This document shows, piece by piece, positions 15,642 to 24,848 of a stretch of DNA of 64,000 nt. The translations under genes were made by a program, and so were the position numbers. The notes below the pieces were generated by a model. It worked only from the letters and a program-made list of their open reading frames with translations. It was not told the origin of the DNA and ran no database searches. The DNA is from Rhodomicrobium lacus (GTDB taxonomy: Bacteria > Pseudomonadota > Alphaproteobacteria > Rhizobiales > Rhodomicrobiaceae), in assembly GCF_003992725.1 (NCBI RefSeq), contig NZ_RZNF01000012.1:620001-684000 (forward strand), read 5' to 3'. Every line of letters starts with the position of its first letter. The stretch's first letter is position 1.

Positions 15642-16913
15642 TTATGCCGCCTTCACTTTCACGTCGGGCGCATCGCAATGTTTCATGAGGCGCCCGCGCT
15701 CCGTAACCAGCACGGTGACGAGCACGGCCGCGAATTGCAGGGTGATGCCGATGCAGAGCGGGCGAACCGAACCGTCGAAGGAATGCCCCACGATCGCGCC
15801 GAGCGCCGTTGCCGCGACCGTGGTGTAGAAACCGATGAGCGAAGAAGCGGTGCCCGCGATGTGCCCCATCGGTTCCATGGCGAGCGAATTGAAATTCGCC
15901 GACATGAGGCCGAAGCAGAGAAATACCGCCGACATGAAGATGCCGAACGCCCAGAGCGGCGGCTTGTCGGGAAAGCCGAAGGCCGCCATCACCCCGCAAA
16001 CGGCCAACCCGCCGATGATCGCGCGGTGAGAGACACCGCGCATGCCCACGCGGCGCACGAGTTTCGCATTGAGGATCGAAGCGGCCGCCAGGAACGCCGC
16101 GATGAGGCCGAAGGCGATCGGAAAGTCCGCGCCGAGCTCGTAAACATCGACGAAGATCTGCTGCGACGTGATGATGTAGGAGAACAGCAGGCCGAATGAA
16201 AAACCGAGCGCAACTGAATAACCGGCGGTCTGTCTCGTGGTCGCAACCACCGCGCATGCCCTCCAGATGGTGCGGGCATTGAAGGGCAGACGGTCGTTCT
16301 GATGGAACGTCTCCGGCAGCCGAAAGCCGGACCAGAGCGTCGCCACGAGCCCCATGGCCAGCAGAACCCAGAATATGATGTGCCAATCCGAAAACCGGAC
16401 GATGGCTTCGCCAAGCGTGGGCGCGAGGATCGGAACGATCACGAACACCATTGTCACGAATGACATGATGCGCGCCATCTCGCGCCCGGCGAAGCGGTCG
16501 CGCACCACGGCGATGGCCACGATACGCGGAGCAGCGGCGCCGAAACCCTGAAAGGCACGCGCGAAAAGCAGCATCGCAAAGGAGGTAGCCACGATTGCGA
16601 GCACCGTTCCGATTGTGTAGAGCGCGAGGCCGAACAACAGCGGATTGCGCCGCCCATAGGAATCCGAGAGCGGCCCGAAAAGGAATTGCCCGGCTGCGAA
16701 GCCCGCGAAATAGACGCTCAGCACGAGCTGGCGCTCGTTCTCCGTCGTCGCGCCCAGCGCGCTGGCGATCTTCGGGAGCGCCGGCAACATGATGTCGATG
16801 GAAAGCGCCGTCAGCGCGGTCAGAAGCGCGATGAGGGTGACGAATTCCGGGGTGGACAAGGGAAATCGGGCCGCCTGGTGGGGCTGGGAGGCGTCGTCGG
16901 ACTTTACAAGCAT
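15642..16913 (-). CDS. Bcr/CflA-type multidrug MFS exporter
   Basis: This 423-residue protein is a 12-helix major facilitator of the drug/proton antiporter type. It has LSIDIMLPALPKIASALG in helix 1, the Bcr/CflA hallmark, then the loop 2-3 motif FGPLSDSYGRRNPL and the antiporter motif C region FVIVPILAPTLGEAIV in helix 5. It would pump hydrophobic drugs or metabolites out at the cost of protons. I preferred the ATG at 16913; a TTG at 16952 is in frame but falls within the T-run of the terminator of the upstream gene. No regulator lies next to it. Confidence 0.85.
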   Translation of the reverse strand: MLVKSDDASQPHQAARFPLSTPEFVTLIALLTALTALSIDIMLPALPKIASALGATTENERQLVLSVYFAGFAAGQFLFGPLSDSYGRRNPLLFGLALYTIGTVLAIVATSFAMLLFARAFQGFGAAAPRIVAIAVVRDRFAGREMARIMSFVTMVFVIVPILAPTLGEAIVRFSDWHIIFWVLLAMGLVATLWSGFRLPETFHQNDRLPFNARTIWRACAVVATTRQTAGYSVALGFSFGLLFSYIITSQQIFVDVYELGADFPIAFGLIAAFLAAASILNAKLVRRVGMRGVSHRAIIGGLAVCGVMAAFGFPDKPPLWAFGIFMSAVFLCFGLMSANFNSLAMEPMGHIAGTASSLIGFYTTVAATALGAIVGHSFDGSVRPLCIGITLQFAAVLVTVLVTERGRLMKHCDAPDVKVKAA

Positions 16914-16949
16914 CTGGTGTGAACTCGGCGGACCTGGATTGGTTCGGTA

Positions 16950-16987
16950 CAAAAAACAAACAGCGCCGATCTGGATAACCGGCGCTG
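16950..16987 (-). terminator. Rho-independent terminator of the eipA-like gene
   Basis: CAGCGCCG and CGGCGCTG (16961-16968 and 16980-16987) form an 8-bp stem. Read leftward it is followed by TTTGTTTTTT (16951-16960). It starts 57 nt after the stop of the DUF1134 gene and is a convincing intrinsic terminator. Confidence 0.8.
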
Positions 16988-17043
16988 TGCTCGATCGTAA
17001 ATGCGGAACTTATCTCTGATTGTATCGCGCGTTTGCCGCGATG

Positions 17044-18396
17044 TCAGAACGGGTTCAGGCTCGCACGCTCCGTGAACTTGAGATAGGCGACGCTGGCGCC
17101 GATCCGAAGGCCAAGCCCGGTGCGGATCGGCACGATGAGCGTGTCGCCGTTCTTGTAGACTGTCAGCCCGACGCCGCCCGCGACATAGGCCGAGCCGTCG
17201 AGCCCCGGGAAGCGTCTGTAGAGAGTATGCGCACTGTCCAGATTGTAGACGAGAAAAAGCGCGCGCGATCCCGTCGCGCCGATATCGGCGCCGAGTGACG
17301 GCCCCTGCCAGAAGATTTTCGTCGGGCCGCTTTCAACCCCGTTCACCCGCGAATAGAGCTTGCCATCGCCGTAGCGCAGCCCCGCGAGGAAAGCGCCGCC
17401 GCCCTCATCACCCACGATATAGGCGTTCGGCTGGCCGAACTTCTGAAACGCGTAGTTCATGACGGCGGCAAGCTCAGCGGTGACCGAGCCGAACACGCCC
17501 CTCCCCGCGTCGCGAATTTCCTGCACCGAGTAAACGGGAACGGATGGCGGCGGCGAATATGAAGGAGGCGCGTATGACGGCGGCGGCGACGTGACCGTCA
17601 CAGGCGGGAGGGTATCGCGAGGCGGCGTCAGCGCGGCGACCTTCTCTTCCTGCTTTGGCGTTGGCTTCAGCGACAGCGGCGCGTTTGGATGCGGCGCGAC
17701 GGACGTCGCATTCGCGGCGGCGGGACGTGTCTGCGGTAAAGGCTGCGGATTGCGCAACGCCTGCGAAACGTTAGCCGACCACGGCACATCCGTGGGAGAC
17801 GTGTCGGGCGCCACCGGCGAATTTTCGCGCGCCGCTTCCGCCGTTTGCACAGGGTCGGGGGCGATCGGAGTCGCTGAATTGGTTTGCGGCAAGGCGTCTG
17901 CCTTCGGCAGAGCGTCGCTCTTTCCGCCGGCTCCCGCAATCTTGTAGGGGTTCGGCGCCGGCTTTCCCGCCTCGGCTTCGAGCTGCGCGAGGATGAAGCC
18001 GGCCTTCTGCCTCATCACGCCGATGAGCTTGTCGTTGATCGATCTGAGTTCGTTAAGCCGGTCGCAGGAGATTTCGTTCTTCGGCGTGGCGTTGAGCGAA
18101 TCAAGGCGCCCGACCAGATCCTCGATGTCCGAATTGAAGGATTCGAGCTTGGTATCATCCATCGCGGCTGCGGCATGATCTGCCCGCTCGCTTTCGCTCC
18201 AGCCCTTCGCTTTTGCGATGGCCATCAAGCGATCCTGAAAACGCACCTCGCTGTCGCGGTTAAGCGTACGGAGTGCCTGCGCGGTCTGATCGATCTGTTG
18301 ACTGAAGGCCCTTGCGTCGCAATTCTGCGCGGCGTGGCCCGATGCAGGCAGGATTGCAACAAATGCGGCGACTGCAAAATAATATCTGAAAGTCAT
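17044..18396 (-). CDS. EipA-like (DUF1134) envelope protein with long Pro-rich linker
   Basis: The 450-residue product has a signal peptide (FAVAAFVAILPASGHAA), a helical N-terminal region with two Cys (QNCDARAF and ISCDRLNEL), a long low-complexity linker rich in Pro, Ala and Ser (about 160-290, including YAPPSYSPPPSVP), and a C-terminal DUF1134 domain from about residue 300 (FGSVTAELAAVMNYAFQKFG, then LRYGDGKLYSRV and GVGLTVYKNGD). In Brucella the DUF1134 protein EipA supports envelope integrity. EipA itself is about 200 residues, so the N-terminal half here is an addition. I chose the ATG at 18396 at the signal peptide. It is a single-gene unit with its own terminator. Confidence 0.75.
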   Translation of the reverse strand: MTFRYYFAVAAFVAILPASGHAAQNCDARAFSQQIDQTAQALRTLNRDSEVRFQDRLMAIAKAKGWSESERADHAAAAMDDTKLESFNSDIEDLVGRLDSLNATPKNEISCDRLNELRSINDKLIGVMRQKAGFILAQLEAEAGKPAPNPYKIAGAGGKSDALPKADALPQTNSATPIAPDPVQTAEAARENSPVAPDTSPTDVPWSANVSQALRNPQPLPQTRPAAANATSVAPHPNAPLSLKPTPKQEEKVAALTPPRDTLPPVTVTSPPPSYAPPSYSPPPSVPVYSVQEIRDAGRGVFGSVTAELAAVMNYAFQKFGQPNAYIVGDEGGGAFLAGLRYGDGKLYSRVNGVESGPTKIFWQGPSLGADIGATGSRALFLVYNLDSAHTLYRRFPGLDGSAYVAGGVGLTVYKNGDTLIVPIRTGLGLRIGASVAYLKFTERASLNPF

Positions 18397-18647
18397 GGCT
18401 GCCCTCGCGCTCTGGTGGCATCCCCACCTGCGCACAATGAAGCGATTCGCGCCTCGACCCTAAGGCAAACAATGGCAGCCTCCCGCGTTCTCAAGAGCTT
18501 ATGCGCGGGTATTCGATGCCCATCACTTATGCAAATCGCGTCTCCGAACCTTTAACCCGGCGCGACCATTGCTCAAGGGCTGGGCGTTTTCAAGGCGGAA
18601 CTGCGAATGATTCCAGGGAGCAAATATGCCTCCCCGATCAGGTTGGC

Positions 18648-20039
18648 TCAATTTGATCCGATCCAGCTCCAAGGAGAGGCGGCGGTGCCGCGCTGCCGGG
18701 GCTCCGATGCGATCCATGTGCCGTGAAAGCCCTGCGGCACGCGAACGGGGAGGCGAACGCGCGCGACGGGTTTGCCCCCGATGTCGCCCGCATCGAGGAT
18801 GACGAGATCGCTCCTGGCGCTCGCACGGTCGTAAACATAACCCATGAGCCAGCCTTCGTCCTCCCCCGCAGCCTCTGCTGGGGAAACCATCGTGAACTCG
18901 CTCGGGAGTTCGCCGTCGAACGGGCGCCGGTCTGCGCGGCCGCTTTTCAGGTCGTATTTCAGAAGTTCGGTAAAGACGCCATCGGCAAGGCTCCCTTCGG
19001 TCGCGAGCGCATAGACGATGCCATGCGCAAGGCCCGTACGGCGATCGTCGATGCGGGGGAACTCGACGCTGCGATCGTCGAGGCACGTTTCCTCGGCGCG
19101 CGTCGCTCCCGGCGGAATACGCCAGCGCGTGAGCGCGGCAGTGTCGAAGGCATTGCGCTTGGGGCCGCCGCGCCAATGTTCGTCATAGCGCGCCACGTCG
19201 AGAACGATGGCGCCGTTCGCCTCCTCGAAGGCGTTCGCGACATGATAGACATAACACGGCTCGATATCGATCCAGCGCAGCGTATCCGCGCCGCTCCCGC
19301 GCGGAAGCACGCCGAGTCTCGCGCCATGGCTCTCGCTCCAGTGAAACGGCATCGTGCTGCCAGTCATGGCCGTCGGCATGTCGAACACCACTGGCAGGTC
19401 CATGAAGATCGCGTGACGCGCCGTCAGCGCGAAATCATGAATCATGGTCGCGGCCTTGACCGGGATTTCGACGCTGCGGACGAGCGCGCCCGCCGCATCC
19501 GCCACGTGGTAGGTGAGGTAGGGCGGGACCACGCGATAGCCGAAGAAATGCATCTCGCCCGTAACCGGGCAGATCTTCGGGTGCGCGGTGCAGGACGTCG
19601 CGAGGCGCCCGCCGAAATCGTTGAAGCCACGCGTTTCGAGTTCGCGCGAAATCTCCATCGGCAGCGCGTTTTCGACGAGCGCCATGATGCGGTTCGCATG
19701 GGCAACCACGCTCGTGTTGGAGAGTGCATAGCGAATGTCGAGGCCGGAAAGCAGAGTGCGCGGCGCGCCTTCGTAGATCGGCGTGCGCACATAGCGGTTG
19801 CGATACCACTGCGCCTTGCCGCCCTCGATCGCGATGCCGTGGAGCATGCCGTCGCCTAAGAACCAGTGGCTCGACTGGCCGTGACGCGGATTCGCGCCGT
19901 TTCGGATGTAGAGGCCGGAAAGCTCCGGCGGTATGGCGCCGTCGACCGGAAGGTCGAATGCGGTGATTTCTTCCGTCACCGGGGCAAAATTGCCCTGCAT
20001 CCAGAAGGGCGGCTCGACTCGATCTTGCATCGGCTTCAT
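18648..20039 (-). CDS. Carotenoid cleavage oxygenase family protein
   Basis: The 463-residue protein is a non-heme iron (carotenoid/lignostilbene) oxygenase. All four iron-binding His positions of the beta-propeller can be seen: H153 (TAHPKICP), H201 (MIHDFALT), H266 (YVYHVANAFEE) and H439 (GFHGTWIA). The N-terminus has PPELSGLYIRNGANP and LGDGMLHG, both family signatures. Substrate could be an apocarotenoid, a carotenoid or a stilbene; sequence does not decide. In a carotenoid-making phototroph, apocarotenoid cleavage is plausible. The ATG at 20039 has GGGAG upstream. A Nudix gene is divergent, 126 nt away. Confidence 0.9.
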   Translation of the reverse strand: MKPMQDRVEPPFWMQGNFAPVTEEITAFDLPVDGAIPPELSGLYIRNGANPRHGQSSHWFLGDGMLHGIAIEGGKAQWYRNRYVRTPIYEGAPRTLLSGLDIRYALSNTSVVAHANRIMALVENALPMEISRELETRGFNDFGGRLATSCTAHPKICPVTGEMHFFGYRVVPPYLTYHVADAAGALVRSVEIPVKAATMIHDFALTARHAIFMDLPVVFDMPTAMTGSTMPFHWSESHGARLGVLPRGSGADTLRWIDIEPCYVYHVANAFEEANGAIVLDVARYDEHWRGGPKRNAFDTAALTRWRIPPGATRAEETCLDDRSVEFPRIDDRRTGLAHGIVYALATEGSLADGVFTELLKYDLKSGRADRRPFDGELPSEFTMVSPAEAAGEDEGWLMGYVYDRASARSDLVILDAGDIGGKPVARVRLPVRVPQGFHGTWIASEPRQRGTAASPWSWIGSN

Positions 20040-20165
20040 GTGTCTCCCGCACATTCAACCTGCCGTGCAATGCGATTGTTCCGCCCGTGCAATGAAACGG
20101 GAAGCGCGTCAAGAACTGTATAAGTATGTCTTGAGAAACGGGTCGCCCTCTGCTAAACGATCCGT

Positions 20166-20675
20166 ATGCAAACGGATGAGATCCTCGACCTCGTCGACGA
20201 AAATGACATCGTCGTCGCAAGCAGGCCGCGTTCCGAAATCTATGCGGAAAATCTGCATAATTTTCGGGTGATCAACGCTTTCTTGGTCAACGGCAACGGA
20301 GAGATCTGGACTCCGCGGAGAACGGCGCACAAGCGCATCTTTCCGCTCGCGCTGGACATGAGCGTCGGCGGCCACGTCGAAAGCGGCGAAACCTACGATG
20401 AAGCCTTCGCCCGCGAGACGCTCGAAGAACTCAGGATCGATATTGCAGAAGTGCCTTGGAGGCTTCTTGCCTACCTCACGCCGGCGCCGGGCGGCGTTCG
20501 CCCGCGCCAGTTCATGAAGGTTTACGAGATTAGCGGCGACGAGACGCCGGACTACAACCGGGACGATTTCATAGAGTCATTCTGGCTCAGCCCGCGCGAA
20601 ATCCTCAACCGCATCGAGGCGGGCGAGGCCGCGAAGGGCGATCTTCCGGCGCTCGTGAAGCGGTTCTACCTCTAA
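20166..20675 (+). CDS. Nudix hydrolase (YfcD/IPP isomerase-like)
   Basis: The 169-residue protein has a Nudix box GHVESGETYDEAFARETLEE (the form G-x5-E-x7-RE-x2-EE is intact). The N-terminus EILDLVDENDIVVASRPRSE and WTPRRTAHKRIFPLALDMSV resemble YfcD and type I isopentenyl diphosphate isomerase. The Cys and Glu residues needed for true isomerases are not obvious: the Cys that would lie near the RRTAHKRI segment is absent, so a hydrolase is more likely. It faces the divergent carotenoid oxygenase and converges on the dehydrogenase gene. Substrate unknown. Confidence 0.8.
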   Translation: MQTDEILDLVDENDIVVASRPRSEIYAENLHNFRVINAFLVNGNGEIWTPRRTAHKRIFPLALDMSVGGHVESGETYDEAFARETLEELRIDIAEVPWRLLAYLTPAPGGVRPRQFMKVYEISGDETPDYNRDDFIESFWLSPREILNRIEAGEAAKGDLPALVKRFYL

Positions 20676-20690
20676 GCCGCGCGATTACGG

Positions 20691-21944
20691 TCAATCCGCC
20701 GACTGCTTCCGATGCCGCTCGACGCCCGGATCGCGATATTTCCGAAGCTCGATCTTCGCGACGTGGTTGCGGTGCACCTCGTCCGGGCCGTCCGCGATGC
20801 GAAGCGTGCGGATCGTCGCGTAATCGTAGGGCAGACCGAAATCGTCGCACACGCCCGCGCCGCCATGCGCCTGGATCGCCCAGTCGATCACCTTGCACGC
20901 CATGTTCGGCGCGACGACCTTGATCATCGCGATTTCCGCTTGCGCGGCCTTGTTGCCGACCGTGTCCATCATATAGGCGGCCTTGAGCGTGAGGAGCCGC
21001 GCCTGGTCGATCATCATGCGGCTTTCGGCGATGCGTTCCATCCACACTGTCTGATCGGAGATGCGCTTGCCGAACGCGACGCGCGCATCGAGCCTGCGGC
21101 ACATCTTTTCGAGCGCGCGCTCGGCCCGCCCGATGGTGCGCATGCAGTGGTGGATGCGGCCCGGACCGAGGCGGCCCTGCGCGATCTCGAAGCCGCGTCC
21201 CTCGCCGAGGATCACGTTCTCCTGCGGCACGCGTACATCGTGGAAGGAGAGTTGCCCGTGGCCGTGCGGCGCGTCGAGATAGCCGAACACCGGCAGCATG
21301 CGCTCTTTCTTCACGCCCGGTGTATCCATCGGCACGAGGATCATGGACTGCTGGCGGTGGCGGTCTGGATTGTCCGGGTCGGTCTTGCCCATCAGGATGA
21401 GGATCTTGCAGCGCTTGTCGCCCGCGCCGGACGTCCACCACTTGCGGCCATTGATGACGTAGTCGCCGCCATCCTTCACGATGGAAATCGCAATGTTGGT
21501 CGCATCCGACGACGCCACTTTCGGTTCGGTCATCGCAAAGCCGGAGCGGATCTTGCCGTCGAGCAGCGGCTTCAGCCAACGCTTTTTCTGTTCTTCCGTG
21601 CCATAGCGGACCAGCACTTCCATGTTGCCGGTGTCGGGCGCGTTGCAATTGAAGATTTCCGGCCCCCAGTGCGAGCGGCCCATGATCTCGGCGAGCGGCG
21701 CGTAGTCGAGGTTCGAGAGGCCCGCGCCAAGCTCGCTGTCGGGCAGGAACAGGTTCCAGAGCCCCTCCGCGCGCGCCTTCGCCTTCAGTTCCTCCATGAG
21801 CGCGAGCGGCTCCCAGCGATCTTCCTGCGTATCCGCCGTCTCGAACAGCGCCGCCTCGCTCGGATACACATGCTCGTCCATGAAGCGTTCGAGCCGCGCC
21901 TTGGTGTCGGCCGCTTTCGGCGAGAGTTGCAGGATGTCAGCCAT
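20691..21944 (-). CDS. Acyl-CoA dehydrogenase, ACAD10/11-like
   Basis: This 417-residue FAD enzyme has the ACAD core: [54 protein letters not shown], the helical C-domain with [20 protein letters not shown] and [16 protein letters not shown], and the tail [19 protein letters not shown]. The HGGAG and [10 protein letters not shown] forms are the ones I associate with ACAD10/11 and LvaC. In those systems a 4-phosphorylated acyl-CoA loses phosphate to give an enoyl-CoA. It is cotranscribed with, but now separated by one gene from, the kinase that would make such a substrate. No good Shine-Dalgarno precedes the ATG; the DUF262 stop is 8 nt upstream, so translation may depend on coupling. Confidence 0.85.
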   Translation of the reverse strand: MADILQLSPKAADTKARLERFMDEHVYPSEAALFETADTQEDRWEPLALMEELKAKARAEGLWNLFLPDSELGAGLSNLDYAPLAEIMGRSHWGPEIFNCNAPDTGNMEVLVRYGTEEQKKRWLKPLLDGKIRSGFAMTEPKVASSDATNIAISIVKDGGDYVINGRKWWTSGAGDKRCKILILMGKTDPDNPDRHRQQSMILVPMDTPGVKKERMLPVFGYLDAPHGHGQLSFHDVRVPQENVILGEGRGFEIAQGRLGPGRIHHCMRTIGRAERALEKMCRRLDARVAFGKRISDQTVWMERIAESRMMIDQARLLTLKAAYMMDTVGNKAAQAEIAMIKVVAPNMACKVIDWAIQAHGGAGVCDDFGLPYDYATIRTLRIADGPDEVHRNHVAKIELRKYRDPGVERHRKQSAD

Positions 21945-21952
21945 TTACTCAG

Positions 21953-23755
21953 CTAGCCGCCAGCCAGATAACGTCGAATGAACTGCGACAATCGATCATT
22001 AGAAACGACATCCAATTGATTTCCTCGCCGATCATAGAATTCACCATCATAGTGGCTTACGTCTTCCTGTCCCTCGGTCTCAAATACGTACACCGTCTTA
22101 TCATAATACTGAACCGACTTGATATGTCTGGCGATATATTCCTTAAGTGGGCTTGAAAGTTTTGAATTTGTAACCTTGTCAGTTATCATTTGAAACATTT
22201 GGTCAGGCGTCTTACCCAACGCCGTCCATTCATGGTTCACGCCCACCACAGAAAATCCAAGCTGATGCCTGGAGGTTATATTATACTGTGTGAATATCCT
22301 TTCGGTCGTATTTTGCTTGTCAGAAACGCCAACGATTACGTACCCTTTTCGCCCTTTCCGAATGCAAGCTATTGCAGCGCACGTCTTCAGCATTTTCTCG
22401 AAGCTTTCTTCGTCGAAAGCATGATTTCCATCAAGGCGCAAAAAGCCCTGCTTAAAGTCGAAATACGATTGCTCGGTGAGCGATTGCGAGAGTAAGTTGT
22501 TTAGCTGTGTAATCCAATGGATTTTTGCAGGATCACTATCGCCGCTCGCCGGTTCGAATGCTTCCCTGTATAGACCAGAAATAGATTGAACTTTTGCATG
22601 CCGATCATCCCCGCCCCAGCGTCCTCCCTCGGGAATCGTGATGTTGTTAGCGCCGTTATTCATCCTTGATATAAGCAGATCTCTGTTCGTCACTTCAAGT
22701 GCATCTCTAATAATTAACTTGTAAAAAGCGAGAAACACAACCTGAAAATACCTAGGCGCTCTATCTGGCCGTTGTTCAAACATCAACTGTCCAAATGTTC
22801 TTTTCGACGCCTCCAGCGTAACACGCAATTCATCCAGAGCACGCCTGAAGTCGTGTATCACAAGTTCCACGGATCTTTGTTGTACAGCGGCTTCGATTTC
22901 CGAAAATCTTTTCTGAGATGCATCAGATTTTGTTACGCCGTAAAAATCATCAAAATGTTCAGAGCGTGATGCAGGAGGTTGGGGTAACACCATATACGCC
23001 ACAATATCGGCAATTATCTCCTCGTCTCGACTCTCCCTAACTTGTTCTTTTGTAAGTATATTTTGATTGACCCAGAAAATATCTTCAACTGGTATGCCAT
23101 AATCTAAGTCTCTATTCGTAATGCTGACCTTGGCCATCTTATTTAGGCTAAGGGAGTCCGAATAGCTCTCATCTCCTCGAACCTGCGCAGCTATCTTGCG
23201 CACGGCCGTTGCAAAATGACCCGTTGCGCCTGCTGTGCGCAGCTCCTGCCGGGAGAGTTTTCTACCTCCGGAGTTGATCCTTCGAAAAACTTCGTCGACA
23301 GCGGATGGTTCGCTGAATTCAAAAATAGATACAGGCAAAGAATAAGTGGCTATCTGAACGCAGATATTTCTATCTAATGCCGGTGTCTTTTGTTTTATTA
23401 GATTTTTATCTAGTAATTCTTTTGTGCCAGCCATCGCATTCAGGTCGAAATAAAAGCCATCTACTGAGAATTCGTTCTCCAAGAACGACACTATTGAATT
23501 TAATCGCTGCATGCCGTCTATGATTTCGTAAGCCGATGGGTCACGCCCGGCATTCTCCGCGAGTAAAATTATCGGAACGGGATATCCTCTTATAATTGAG
23601 TCAATAAAGCTTCTCTTCTCATCAAGAGTCCAAATCAATTTCCTCTGGTATCGACGATTTACCCAGTATTTCTCGCTTCGGTAGTTGCGATATACAGTCT
23701 CTATTGTGTCACCCTTGACAGTCAACTCCTGTGTGGCACTCAATTTAATGGTCAT
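21953..23755 (-). CDS. DUF262 + AlbA_2 domain protein, probable horizontally acquired defence-type gene
   Basis: The 600-residue protein starts with a DUF262 domain (GmrS-like, ParB-type nuclease family): YRNYRSEKYWVNRRYQRKLI, SFIDSIIRGYPVPIILL, the nucleotide-binding motif EIIDGMQRLNSIVSF (usually DGQQR) and VFRRINSGGRKLSRQELR. A helical middle section (about 220-430) follows. The last 170 residues match an AlbA_2/Schlafen-like DNA-binding fold: QSYFDFKQGFLRLDGN, CIRKGRKGYVIVGVSDKQN and DGEFYDRRGNQLDVVSNDRL. The gene is clearly AT-rich: 22681-22740 has 21 G/C of 60 and 22261-22320 has 24 of 60, against 40 of 60 at 21181-21240. It sits between kinase and dehydrogenase genes in the same direction. 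DUF262 proteins include type IV restriction subunits, so anti-phage function is inferred; regulation is unknown. No partner gene of foreign composition is present. Confidence 0.85.
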   Translation of the reverse strand: MTIKLSATQELTVKGDTIETVYRNYRSEKYWVNRRYQRKLIWTLDEKRSFIDSIIRGYPVPIILLAENAGRDPSAYEIIDGMQRLNSIVSFLENEFSVDGFYFDLNAMAGTKELLDKNLIKQKTPALDRNICVQIATYSLPVSIFEFSEPSAVDEVFRRINSGGRKLSRQELRTAGATGHFATAVRKIAAQVRGDESYSDSLSLNKMAKVSITNRDLDYGIPVEDIFWVNQNILTKEQVRESRDEEIIADIVAYMVLPQPPASRSEHFDDFYGVTKSDASQKRFSEIEAAVQQRSVELVIHDFRRALDELRVTLEASKRTFGQLMFEQRPDRAPRYFQVVFLAFYKLIIRDALEVTNRDLLISRMNNGANNITIPEGGRWGGDDRHAKVQSISGLYREAFEPASGDSDPAKIHWITQLNNLLSQSLTEQSYFDFKQGFLRLDGNHAFDEESFEKMLKTCAAIACIRKGRKGYVIVGVSDKQNTTERIFTQYNITSRHQLGFSVVGVNHEWTALGKTPDQMFQMITDKVTNSKLSSPLKEYIARHIKSVQYYDKTVYVFETEGQEDVSHYDGEFYDRRGNQLDVVSNDRLSQFIRRYLAGG

Positions 23756-23789
23756 TGCAAAGCCCTATAATTTTTTCGAATTTAGAATT

Positions 23790-24848
23790 CTAGATATTTG
23801 CGTTCGCCGCGATCTTCCAACCCTCCTGCGCGAGCACTTGCGCGGCCTGCTCGGCGAGCGGCGCGCGCTTGTCGGCGGCGTTGCCCTGCAGGAAGCGCGC
23901 ATAGACGCCCTGCGCGATGGCGGCGAAGCGGAAGAACGACAGCGCGATGAAGAAGCTGAGATCCGGCACGCGGTCGCGGCCCGCCCGGCGGCAATAGGCG
24001 GCGACGATTTCCTCTTCAGACGGGATGCCGAGCGCGGCGAGGTCGACGCCCTTCAATCCCTTCAGCACCGGCAGATCCTTCGGCGTCCGGTAGGCCATGC
24101 ACACGTAACCCAGGTCGGCGAGCGGGTTGCCGAGCGTCGAAAGCTCCCAGTCGAGCACCGCAATGACATGCGGCGCATCGACTTCGAACATCACGTTGTC
24201 GAGCCTGTAATCGCCATGCGTGAGCGCGGGGGCATCCTCCGCAGGCAGGTTCGCGTCGAGCCACGCGATGAGATTGTCCATCGCCTCGTTCGGCCCGGTT
24301 TTCGACGCCTCGTATTGCTCGGTCCAGCGCTTGAGTTGGCGCGCTGCGTAGCCATCGGTGCGCCCGAAATCGGCGAGCCCCAGCGCGCGGAAATCCACCT
24401 CGTGGATCGCGGCCAGCGTCTCGGCGAAGGCAATGTAGACCTCGCGGCGCTGGTTCTGACCGAGTTCCGGCAGCTTGCTGTCCGCGAAGATGCGGCCGGG
24501 GTAATAGTCCATCACGTAGAACGGCGTGCCGATCACGGACGGGTCTTCGCAGAAAAGCTGCATCGAGACGACCGGCACGGGCGTGTCCTTCAGCGCCATC
24601 TGCACGCGATATTCGCGGTCGATGGCGTGCGCGGACGGCAGGAGCTTGCCCGGCGGCTGCTTCCGCAGCACATACTTTCGCGATGCGGTCGTGATGAGGA
24701 AGGTGGGGTTCGACTGCCCGCCCTGGAATTGCTGGATCGTCGGATCGCCTACGAAATCCGCAAGATGCCGCTTGAGGTAGTGCCGGAGTTTCGCCTCGTC
24801 GAAACGATGGCCTTCGGGAATGTCGATGAGTTCTGCCATGATGATCAC
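23790..24848 (-). CDS. APH-fold kinase (LvaA/ACAD10 kinase-like)
   Basis: The 352-residue protein is of the aminoglycoside phosphotransferase fold. It has FQGGQSNPTFLITTASRKYV, LRKQPPGKLLPSAHAIDRE (the Lys for ATP), the Brenner-type catalytic loop THGDYRLDNVMF and the metal-binding VLDWELSTLGNPLADLGYV. In ACAD10/11 this domain phosphorylates 4-hydroxyacyl-CoA, and in Pseudomonas LvaA does so for 4-hydroxyvaleryl-CoA. The start overlaps the upstream dehydrogenase stop by four bases, so the two are co-translated. It is not expected to confer drug resistance: the closest motifs are the ACAD10-type. ATG codons at 24848 and 24839 both open the frame. Confidence 0.85.
   Translation of the reverse strand: MIIMAELIDIPEGHRFDEAKLRHYLKRHLADFVGDPTIQQFQGGQSNPTFLITTASRKYVLRKQPPGKLLPSAHAIDREYRVQMALKDTPVPVVSMQLFCEDPSVIGTPFYVMDYYPGRIFADSKLPELGQNQRREVYIAFAETLAAIHEVDFRALGLADFGRTDGYAARQLKRWTEQYEASKTGPNEAMDNLIAWLDANLPAEDAPALTHGDYRLDNVMFEVDAPHVIAVLDWELSTLGNPLADLGYVCMAYRTPKDLPVLKGLKGVDLAALGIPSEEEIVAAYCRRAGRDRVPDLSFFIALSFFRFAAIAQGVYARFLQGNAADKRAPLAEQAAQVLAQEGWKIAANANI

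Noticed and set aside
22551-22565. GGTTCGAATGC, recalling a tRNA T-arm
   Set aside because: It lies in the DUF262 coding sequence and has no acceptor or anticodon stem around it.
23790-24848. Antibiotic resistance by aminoglycoside phosphotransferase
   Set aside because: The fold is APH-like, but the motifs and context (SDR, ACAD) fit ACAD10/LvaA-type metabolic kinases.
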